A stretch of 52,872 nucleotides of DNA from Rhizopus sp. PT2906 (Eukaryota > Mucoromycota > Mucoromycetes > Mucorales > Rhizopodaceae). The notes under the pieces are model-generated. The model did no database searches. It had not been told where the DNA came from and saw only the letters and a list, made by a program, of their open reading frames with translations. The stretch lies in assembly GCA_025529335.1 (NCBI GenBank), contig JAMYHX010000292.1:1-52872 (forward strand). Reading direction: 5' to 3'. This document shows, piece by piece, positions 44,871 through 52,872 of the stretch (position 1 is its first letter; the number at the start of each line of letters is the position of its first letter). The translations under genes were made by a program, and so were the position numbers.

Positions 44871-44944
44871 GACTTCTTGGTGTAGATGGTTATCACGCCT
44901 GTCTAACACACAGGCGGTCGCCAGTTCGAGTCTGGCAGAAGTCA
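44871..44944 (+). tRNA. tRNA-Val (anticodon AAC)
   Basis: A full cloverleaf without intron. The acceptor stem is GACTTCT pairing with AGAAGTC at 44937-44943, followed by discriminator A. The D arm is GTG/CAC. The anticodon stem CCTGT/ACAGG (44898-44902 with 44910-44914) encloses the loop CTAACAC, giving anticodon AAC at 44905-44907. The T arm is GCCAG-TTCGAGT-CTGGC with the B-box GTTCGAGTC. The A-box-like TGGTGTAGATGG is present. A T-run (44947-44952) soon after the 3' end serves as Pol III terminator. The AAC anticodon would be read as inosine-AC for valine GUU/GUC/GUA. Confidence 0.95.
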
Positions 44945-44965
44945 TCTTTTTTCCTTTCTTTTGAT

Positions 44966-44979
44966 AGGTCACGTGACCT
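44966..44979. repeat. Perfect 14-bp palindrome AGGTCACGTGACCT
   Basis: Directly 3' of the tRNA terminator. It has a CACGTG core like the inverted repeat on the other side of the tRNA. Confidence 0.85.
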
Positions 44980-45027
44980 GGATAATAATTTTGCCTTGTT
45001 TTGAGTACTGTGATATAGAGGAATCTG

Positions 45028-45076
45028 ACATGAGTCGTCTTCCGACTCATGTTGATTTCCGAAACTTTTCGGAAAT
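45028..45076. repeat. Two adjacent perfect hairpins
   Basis: First: ACATGAGTCG-TCTTC-CGACTCATGT (45028-45052), 10-bp arms. Second: ATTTCCGAAA-CT-TTTCGGAAAT (45055-45076), 10-bp arms. They are separated by only 2 nt. Confidence 0.85.
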
Positions 45077-47248
45077 ATGAAAATTCTCGGATCAAGACCT
45101 TTTTCGGTAAAGTGGATGGAGTTTATCCAAGAAGTATTATGAATAATATAAAAGGATGAAACCTTTTTGTTGAAAATAAAAAATCATTGAATTATTACCA
45201 AGATAATCAATCAACCAACTTCCCTTTTCTTCTTTATAAACAGGATCAAGCTTTTGTCTTAAAGTTTCCTGATCTTTTCTTCTCTTCTTTTTATCTTTTA
45301 CTTTATTTTACTCTTCACAGTTTGATCAACTTTAAAAGATCTGGTGGTCACTTCAAGCACCTAAACATATAAATCTCAAGAAAACTTTCTATATTAACAA
45401 CAACCCCTACAACCCATACCAAAAATTACAATAGTTTTGTCAACGGTTTAAACAGTCTAATATGCATGCCGCTAATACTCAAATGAAAAACAAGAACTGA
45501 AGCTTTAATTCTGACACCCTTTTTGGTATCTTGTACTCTGCATGTCTTATGCAAGTTTTTATCGTTTATCATTTATCATTTATTTTATATCGCATATATA
45601 GTTATCCAAACAGTATAAATATCCCCACATCATTCTTGAAATAAACACATCTTAAGACTTAATCTTCTGATCACAATAACTTTTCTTATATCTTAAGCAA
45701 CATTTTGCTTATATAACTCCTTTATTTTATCTTTTTACTTTATCACTCAAGACTTAGCATTATATTGCTCTATATTGATCTTATATAAAGATCTGGTGGT
45801 CACTATAACGACAAATCCTACTTACAAAACTTATTTTTAACCTTACTACTAACACCTTTCCCCTTACTAACACCCAGTAACAATATTTTTAATAAAATGT
45901 AAAAAAGGGACAATCTACTACGAAACTCAAATACTAATAAGACTTTAAACACTAAATCACACTACTGCTGTAGAATTAAATTACTTTTTCAGAATAATTT
46001 GTAACAGTCAATTATTACTCAATAAATCACTGCCTCTTGAATCCTCGACCCTCTTTCTTACTTTCTAATCTTGCATAAAGAACACTTTGATACCGAACAA
46101 TATTCGATCTTTTTGCTATTCGTCACCCTTAGCTCTTTACCTTGTCAACGTCTAATGGTAAGTTCATAAGATTCAATTTTTATACCATTAATATACATAT
46201 TTAACCACTCTCTTATAGATATACAAGCGGCTAAATTGTACAATAAATATATATATATTGAGTTTCTTTTACATACAAGAGTATTGAAGCTTTAAAGATT
46301 TTAAGAGTAAAATTTAAGAAAAAGCACAAAGTTAAAATGATTTGAAATAGATGGTAATAAAACAAATATTACTGCGAGTATTTTTTTTGTGGGATATATG
46401 TTGTTTAAATAAAAAGCATTTTTCCATAGAAAACTGCCGAATTCTACATGTAGGCTTGCTTAAGAATGTACATGTAGCTCTGTATAAAAAGCATAAAGCA
46501 TGCTATACTATAAATTATAATTTACTGTATAGGTTTCTTTTATGCAACAAAGTTTACGCATATGCCTGTTCCTGTACGAATTTTATCAACTATAAACTGT
46601 TAGTGATGCTAAACAGAGCTACTTATTGTACCAAAAAGTCTAGTGTTTAACGTGTTCAAGTTAATTATGTTAACTATAAAGCTATTACTATGGAAAGTTT
46701 AGTTGGAGATACAGCAAACTGTGCCTATGTTATTGACTCAAGGACACGATATTAGTCACTACTGCTAGTAAATCCAAATAAAAGGTAGGTGTCTGTGTAA
46801 ATTAACCTGTTGTATCTTTACAGTTTGTTTGAAATACATTATGCGTATCCATTTTAATGGAAGACGGCATTCTCTTTATTATATATTAAATAATACGTTT
46901 AGGTCAATCAAAAACGGATGCTGTTGACGGTTGCTACTTTTACATCTTCTTATTTGCGTGATATCGCTTTAGTGGCAAAGTAATTTCAATGATAAGGCAC
47001 TTGATAAAGTCAGTGAGAGTGTTATTGACTGCTCGTGCTGAAGATAAGCCCACTGCTCTGCTCCTAGCTACTTGATGTTCAATAATTCTTTAAAAATTTT
47101 GATGTATTAGTATTCCACCCATCCTTTATTCCTGCACATTCTTTTACTTAAATTTTTTACACAGTGCAATATATAAGCATAGCGGTATCTCTTTTTTATT
47201 TAAACTCTTAAACATTTTGTGCATAGTTCTTTACACTAAATAGAAAAC
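45077..47248. other. AT-rich gene-free stretch with duplicated 18-mer
   Basis: No gene recognised. An 18-mer, AAAGATCTGGTGGTCACT, occurs at 45335-45352 and 45787-45804, each preceded by similar pyrimidine/AT-rich sequence (TTTTATC, TTTACTTTATT...). TATA-like elements occur at about 45141-45147 and 45616-45622. These could be the ends of decayed LTRs followed by a primer-binding-like TGG, but no long LTR identity or retrotransposon ORF is seen. An ORF at 46351-46650 has AT-driven composition and is not accepted. The last 80 bp before 47249 serve as the promoter/leader of the next gene. Confidence 0.4.
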
Positions 47249-47956
47249 ATGAAGCTTTTGACTGTTTCTGCATTATCTGCTCTTGCTGCCTGTGCAGCAG
47301 CTTTACCCGCAGCTAATCACATGGAGTATGTGTCTTTTTAGAAGATCAAATAGCCTAGTTTAACTAACAAGTCTAATAGTTTAGCCAAGCGTGCATATGT
47401 TACCAATGTTGTTGTTGAAACAGTCACTGTTACTGAAGATGCCTATTTATGTAAGTGCCAATTGTTGGAGGACATGATAGATTTACTTATTGAAATTATA
47501 GTTGCTTATGATGGTTCGAAAACAGTAAATATCATGGATAGCCTTGAATTAGCTCTTTCTGGAGTACTTGTTGGCGGATCAAGCCCTTTGATCGAAAACT
47601 GTAATGATCTTTCTTGTCCTCTGTCTTCAATTATTGGTGACATGTTCTCTGATGCAAATTCCGGTGAAAATCAAGCTACTGTTCTTCCAGATGGTGCCGA
47701 GTTCTTTGATTTGGATTATATCGCACAACTTGAGCTGTCAGAGACGGTAGGTGCCAGTAGTGTCTCTCTTGTCAGCCAAGCTCCATTCAGTTCGGCCGCA
47801 TACAATTCGATTGCATCCAACTCGGCTGCTTCCAGTTCAGTTGCTATTCCCAGTTATTTGAACGATCCTATGGCTGATTTTACCATGATTGCTGGTCATA
47901 TCATCGACGATGCTCAAAGAGCAATTGGTGGTGTATTGAATGGAGTATTTTATTAA
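47249..47956 (+). CDS. Small secreted Ser/Ala-rich protein with KR processing site
   Basis: Three exons (47249-47325, 47380-47450, 47502-47956) give 200 aa. The first exon encodes a signal peptide (MKLLTVSALSALAACAAALP). The second encodes a Kex2-type site (AKR) followed by AYVTNVVVETVTVTEDAY, a Val/Thr-rich segment often seen right after such sites in fungal cell-wall or secreted proteins. The third carries four features: a possible Cys pair (ENCNDLSCPL), an acidic part, a Ser/Ala-rich stretch (about 140-165), and an amphipathic end (GHIIDDAQRAIGGVLNGVFY). No GPI signal and no enzyme domain are recognised. Function unknown; it may be a wall or surface protein. The gene is isolated in an AT-rich region. 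Confidence 0.72.
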
Positions 47957-48892
47957 ATGGAGTGTTGAGACAGATGCATTCTAATTTTATTAATTTTATT
48001 GAATAAAGACTTGTAGCAGAGATGAAACTCTTAATGTTGTTTTATGCGCAAAGTCGAGAAAGGTTCTTTCTTCCATTATCCCAAAAGTAATGATTTTCAG
48101 TAGTTTCCTTGGCTGCTACAGACTATTTTGAACTTGTAAAGAATAACAGTACAGTTATACAAAAGGTATAGATTGTCATATTTAGAGATACACGTATTTG
48201 TTTGTATATGATAAGATCGGATTCTGTAGGAAAGTGAGGTTGCATCGGAAGACTGTTTTTGAGAGTATGATTTTATAGGTTTGACATTACCAAGACGTGG
48301 GGCTGCGCTTAATAGATGCCTTTCTTCCTTTAATTAAAAATCATATGTTATTAAAAGATCTATGATATCTTTGTTATCAAATGACACGATAGTCATATAA
48401 AGTCGGACTTGTGATCTACTAAAATAATATAAAAATAACCTTTCTTTTTTTTTTCTGAATATAATAATGTATTTTACAAAAAAAGCTCAAAAAATAAATA
48501 AATGATTGATATATACATCAAAGTGAACGTAAAGAAGAGATCTTTTTTATACACACTATCATATTGCGGAAATTAAAAGTGGCTGTTAGTCTCACTTGAA
48601 GCTAAAATTGAGATTGGGCTTGGCTACCCTTCAGATTCATTTAGGACAAATCATTTTTGGCGATAATTGTTTCACCTACTTTTAATGAGTCACACAAAAG
48701 GAGTGTATTTGGGTAATAGGGAGTAGTCTAACTAAAGCCTGTGTCTCTCTCTTTTTTTTTTTTTTTTTTTTCTCTCACTCTTATTTTTTCCTTTTCTTTT
48801 CTTTTTTCCTTTTTCAGTGCATAGTCCTTTTTAACAAAGTAACTTGTACTTTATTTTTATAAACATTATCTTATTCTCTTTACTTTTTAGTT
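47957..48892. promoter_or_regulatory. RHO1 upstream region
   Basis: 936 bp without a gene. A T-run at about 48750-48770 followed by a CT-rich tract (48771-48815) and a TTTTTAG just before the ATG (48885-48890) suggest a leader, possibly with a 5'UTR intron. Confidence 0.4.
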
Positions 48893-49666
48893 ATGGCCGA
48901 AATTAGAAGAAAGTTAGTTATTGTTGGTGATGGTGCTTGTGGTAAAACTTGTTTGTTAATTGTCTTTTCAAAAGGCACTTTCCCTGAGGTAAATGATAAC
49001 AACAACAACAACAACAATAAACTTGTTACTTAGTGTTTAATAGTTTTATGTTCCTACTGTTTTCGAAAACTATGTTGCTGATGTTGAGGTAGATGGTAAA
49101 CGTGTTGAATTAGCATTATGGGATACAGCAGGTATAGACATATACTATATATTCTTTCAAACACTCACCTATATTTCTCCTTTTTATTATTATTATTATT
49201 ATTATAGGTCAAGAGGATTATGATCGTCTCCGTCCTCTTTCTTATCCAGACTCACATGTTATCTTGATTTGTTTCGCTATTGATTCACCTGATTCATTAG
49301 ACAACGTTCAAGAAAAGGTAAGATAAATAGAAACAAGAAAGAAAGAAATTAAGCATGAATCTATTATTATTATAATAGTGGATTTCTGAAGTACTTCACT
49401 TCTGTCAAGGACTTCCTATCGTCTTGGTCGGTTGTAAGAAAGATTTACGTAATGACCCTGCAACAATTGAAGAATTAAGAAAGAACTCTCAAAGACCAGT
49501 TAGTTATGAAGAAGGAGCTGCTGTTGCTCAAAAGATAAGCGCCTACAAATATTTTGAATGCTCCGCAAAGACGGGAGAAGGAGTTCGTACTGTATTTGAG
49601 GAAGCAACTCGTGCTGCTTTAATGGTTAACAAGAAGAAGAAGAGTAAGGGTTGCACTGTGTTGTAA
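48893..49666 (+). CDS. RHO1: Rho-type small GTPase RHO1
   Basis: Membrane-anchored switch controlling glucan synthase, protein kinase C and actin polarity. Four exons (48893-48988, 49044-49131, 49208-49317, 49379-49666) give 193 aa. P-loop GDGACGKT, switch I YVPTVFENYVADVEV (effector Thr present), switch II WDTAGQEDYDRLRPLSYP, the guanine motif GCKKD and SAK (CSAKTGEG) are complete. The end is a polybasic NKKKKSKG followed by the CAAX box CTVL, predicting geranylgeranylation. Residues after GQEDYDRLRPLSYPDSHV match Rho1/RhoA better than Cdc42 or Rac. The first acceptor gives FPEFYVPTVFENY, where most family members have Val at the position of the Phe after Glu. Confidence 0.95.
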
Positions 49667-49883
49667 TAAATTAAATTATATCCTTTTTACACTTTTCTTT
49701 TGAAATAAATATTCTCTCCAATTTAACTAAAAATGGTTTACTGGAAAAAAAAAAAAAGTTTGCATTGTTTTTTTCGAAATGTAACATGAGAAAAAAAAAC
49801 TGTAGACTATAAATAAAGTAACCTTTCTCTTTCTTTTCTCCTTAATCTCTTTTTTCTTTAATAGCAAAAGAGAAAAAAAAAAA

Positions 49884-51619
49884 ATGAATGTAGATCAATC
49901 CACGATGAATCAAGCGGATGTGAAAGAGAGTGTAAGTAGATCATACTTTAAAGATCCATTGTCTTATGCAAAAAGATAGGGAATACAAAAACATATACGA
50001 TACTGGGATAAGAAGAATAAAGGTTATATAACGCCTATTGATGCTATCCATGGTAAGTTTATCTATTTCTATTCAATTTTATATTCATTCTTTGCTAGGT
50101 TTTATGTCCTTGGGTTATAGTGTTATCTTTAGCGTCGCGCTTGGTACAGTCGCGGGTGTCTTTTTGTCTTTCTTGTCTCAAACAAGCTGGTTACCAGATC
50201 CCTTCTGTCGCTCTTTTGTAAATAACTTGGTTCGCTTCAAAAAACAAACATCTGGTGCTTATGATCAAAATGGTGTATTTGATCCAGAAAAGTTTGAAGA
50301 GCTTTATCACAAATATGCTACCTCTGATGACTACATTACATTCGCTCAGTTCATAAAAATGACAAATGAGCAAGAGAAATTAGGGTCTAGCGTTAGATCA
50401 TGGTAATCCTTGTTTTTATACTTTTTCATTTATGCTCACTTTGACTCTAGGATGATCGGGTTTATCGAATTATGTACTGCCTATTTCTTTATCGGTGACC
50501 ATGGTAGTCTAGCAAAGGAAGACGTACGTGCAGCATATGATGTGAGTGTTTATATTAAAAGCATATGTGTGTATGTAAACAAACTAGTATACAATGATTC
50601 ATTAGGGCACATTGTTTTATCGTCTTGAAGATAACAGTACTGTACAACGTAAACAAAAGACAGTTCGTTCTCCTCCCCCCTTAGCTGGAAGATACTTACT
50701 TTCATCTCGAAAAAGAGCCATGCGCTTCATTAAAGGTGGACTGCACTCCTTATCAAGCTCTGTTTCTATCACAAACCCTATTGTGCGTGATTGGGCGGCT
50801 TACTTGCAAGAGAACACAATAGATATCAGAAACAATAGCATATATCGTATTCTCAAACGTTCTTCTAGCCCCATGATTCAGGGCGTAACTACTCCTAAGC
50901 CTGAAGCGATCTTTGGCAACAAGAAGAATATTATTGTTGAAGAAGAGGAAAAGCAGGGTGACACATTCTCTCATCTCACTGGCGTTGTTCAACCCGAAAA
51001 TCCTTTGGAGGACTCTACTTCTCCCCTTCGTGGCCTTTGCATTGATGATTTTACTAGTAGTAATGATGATTCAACTATTTTCCGTAACATGACCAAGACG
51101 AACGAAGAGATCGATATCTATGTTATCAATAGTAGCGACGAGGGACTTATGGGTGGATTCTTGCGTACAGATAATGATACGGACTGGCTTCAGGAGGGCT
51201 TCACTGGCATTAAGAAGGATGATAGGTTAGTGGAGGTCGTGTCTGAGAAAATGCATGATTTTACAAATGATGAAAACAAAAAACATGCCACGGAGAATCA
51301 AGAGGAAGACCAACAACAACAAGAGGATCATGCTGAATCGTCTGTGGAACATGTAACAATTGCGGAACGTGAACTTGTTGTAGAACCTACTGTAGAATAT
51401 ACTGTAGAGCAGAGTGAAGAGCATGAGAAGGTAACAATTACACCACCACCTGATGAAGTCTCTGAAAAGAAGGATATTCCCAAAGCAACCGTAATTACCC
51501 AAGAAAAGAAGAACCATGAACCTGTTCAAGGCAAGAGGACTAATAATAAAAAGAAGAAGAAGAAGCACAATCAAGCTGGTCATGTCTCACCAATAACAAG
51601 TGACTCTGGTAAAGATTGA
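49884..51619 (+). CDS. Caleosin with a long acidic C-terminal extension
   Basis: Calcium-binding lipid-droplet/ER protein of the caleosin (peroxygenase) family. Five exons (49884-49931, 49980-50052, 50099-50402, 50451-50541, 50606-51619) encode 509 aa. The caleosin part is residues 1 to about 185. It has an EF-hand-like loop after a conserved His (KHIRYWDKKNKGYITPIDAI, His about 21, Asp about 26), a hydrophobic hairpin (YSVIFSVALGTVAGVFLSFL), WLPDPF, and the second conserved block IGFIELCTAYFFIGDHGSLA with AYDGTLFYRLED. Most caleosins end there (about 200-300 aa). Here about 320 more residues follow: basic, then Ser/Asn, then Glu/Gln/Val-rich (EHVTIAERELVVEPTVEYTV), ending in a Lys-rich block. 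No stop or splice site separates the two parts, so the extension is read as real. Confidence 0.85.
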
Positions 51620-51971
51620 CTATCAACTCGAGCATAGTGTATATATTTGTTTACCTGTGACAAACAAAATTTATATATAACCATCAAAGGAAATAAAACA
51701 TATATGCCCTTACTATTTATTTGTTCTTTCTGTCAGTTGACACTTGACACACAATCTATCTGTGACATTCAGTATTTTTACTTGTTTACTGTAGAGTATA
51801 CAGGTTTAATCATATGCCACATACGGAAAACGCTATATTTAGTATGTTTTGTTATTATCTTAAGCCACAAAAGTATACTTTAAGTTTAAATTCGAAATAA
51901 AGGTGTGCTGTAAAGTGTCTCTTGTTATTGGAAAGCTTTGGTCTTTATTTTCAACAAGTAATGAAAACTAT
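51620..51971. other. Convergent intergenic region
   Basis: 352 bp between the caleosin stop and the stop of the minus-strand PH gene. AT-rich with AATAAA-like signals (about 51692 and 51895); no gene. Confidence 0.45.
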
Positions 51972-52872
51972 TTAGTGTTGTGTATTATTTCTGCTATTGT
52001 TATTAGCGTTCTTCTTTTTATGACTCCCCTTTGCTGTAACCAAGGATGTTACATAGACATCTCTAAAGTTTGCATCAAACGCTTCACATCTCGCCTTGAA
52101 TTGTTTGAGCTTGTAGTTTGCAAGCCTCTCCCTGAGTGAGCTTGTGAATGCAAACTTTCCAGAATTAGGTGATCGAATGCCATCCGAATGAAATATGGAC
52201 GAAAAATTAGGTATGGACAATCGGTTATTATTGCGTTCTGGTTTGCTAAAGATGGCTGATTGAGAAAAGCTGGCTGAACCAGATGGCATTGGAATATGGA
52301 AAGGTTGACTCGAGCCTATATCTTGCGGTTCCTAGGTCAATAATTAAAGGGTTGAGCAAGTGCTTTTTTCTATTTTCACGCAATATGACTATTTACTTCA
52401 ATTATGACTCCTTTAATCCTTTGGTCAAGGCTAGAGACAAAGAGCTGCTCTTCTACGTACTCTTTGAAGTTATGATTAGGGTGTGTATCTGGATTTTGTT
52501 GCGACTGCTCAACAGGGCTTCTTGGATTTTTCTGTGTTTGTTCATAATCCTTCTTTGCACGTTTGATACAATCTTTCATCGTTTCTGTCCACATATCCTT
52601 TTCTGCTTCACTTGCAGCGCTAAATTCAAACGTGTGTCTTCCGCTATGCAGCAGCCATGGAAAATGCAAAGAAGCTATTGAAAACCTGGTCAGTTTTGGT
52701 GCCTTTTGATATCTTTGGGAGAAGATTTACCTGGGTCATCAGACATATTCTCGATACTGAACTTGCGAATAGGAAACCAGTGTTTTGCCTCATAGATGTC
52801 TGTTTTTTTGGCTTTAACCATGATCAAATAGTGGCTAAATAATGCACAGCATACTCTCTTGGATGACCTTTG
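51972..52872 (-). CDS. 3' part of a PH-domain, RhoGEF-like protein (cut by window edge)
   Basis: Three exons are visible (beyond 52872 to 52731, 52674-52397, 52331-51972), giving about 260 C-terminal residues. The first shows the PH strand pattern CCALFSHYLIMVKAKKTDIY followed by WFPIRKFSIENMSDDP. The second completes the PH domain with LLHSGRHTFEFSAASEAEKD and the C-terminal helix MWTETMKDCIKRAKKDY. The strands 'LFSHYLIMVK' and 'EAKHWFPI' resemble PH domains that follow a DH domain in fungal Rho guanine-nucleotide exchange factors. The DH part would lie outside the window, so this is inference. The tail is disordered, Ser/Asn-rich (SGSASFSQSAIFSKPERNN) and ends in a basic Asn-rich run. Confidence 0.7.

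Noticed and set aside
44862..45095. Minus-strand ORF containing SARLELATACVLDRRDN
   Set aside because: It is the translation of the reverse strand of the tRNA-Val gene, a common false protein.
46351..46650. 99-aa plus-strand ORF rich in Tyr, Lys, Asn and Cys
   Set aside because: Composition reflects AT-rich DNA; no start context, splice partner or motif.
1..52872. CRISPR arrays, bacterial operons, rRNA genes, prophage
   Set aside because: No spaced direct repeats, Shine-Dalgarno-led operons or rRNA signatures were seen; the window is intron-rich fungal DNA.

Overview
This window is eukaryotic nuclear DNA, almost certainly from a filamentous fungus of the Mucoromycota (Mucorales-like). The reasons are short AT-rich GT-AG introns (about 44-70 nt) in nearly every gene, compact gene spacing, pyrimidine-rich leaders and a typical fungal gene set (NAD-isocitrate dehydrogenase, SSZ1, MDL-type ABC transporter, FRE-type ferric reductase, RHO1, caleosin). 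No gene order was compared with a database. The lineage call is an inference.

Exon structures were built by hand by joining reading frames at consensus splice sites. All joins listed keep frame and give proteins close to the usual family length. Left to right: a decayed transposase region (1-1100); mitochondrial DNA polymerase gamma; an orphan four-membrane-segment protein; SLX9; an orphan 189-aa protein; a 1.6-kb terminal-inverted-repeat element (copy A, 7819-9430); a cytochrome b5-acyl-CoA dehydrogenase fusion; a zinc metallopeptidase with a jacalin domain; SSZ1; Pol III subunit RPC11; a kelch-repeat/coiled-coil polarity-type protein; a neuroguidin/LCP5 protein; cytosolic aspartyl-tRNA synthetase; a small C2H2 protein; a UBZ4-type zinc-finger protein; a ferric reductase with four ATCAGATAA-type sites in its 5' flank; NSUN5/RCM1; an orphan 477-aa protein; an M20 peptidase; and IDH1.

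From 37 kb on there is a second copy (B, 37957-39161) of the repeat seen at 8-9 kb, then MED22 and an MDL1-type mitochondrial ABC transporter. Next comes a 4.7-kb gene-poor, AT-rich stretch holding an OTU-domain relic, tRNA-Val(AAC) flanked by perfect palindromes, and a duplicated 18-mer. The right end has a small secreted Ser/Ala-rich protein, RHO1, a caleosin with a very long acidic tail, and the 3' part of a PH-domain (RhoGEF-like) gene cut by the window edge.

Functional themes are ordinary housekeeping: ribosome biogenesis and translation (SLX9, LCP5-like, RCM1, SSZ1, AspRS), transcription (RPC11, MED22), mitochondria (MIP1, IDH1, MDL1) and polarity/cell wall (kelch, RHO1, PH protein). 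The most unusual material is the duplicated TIR repeat with its conserved TATA-containing core, the likely iron-regulatory sites upstream of the ferric reductase, the caleosin extension, and the palindrome-rich surroundings of the tRNA. I did not find a clearly new multi-gene system.
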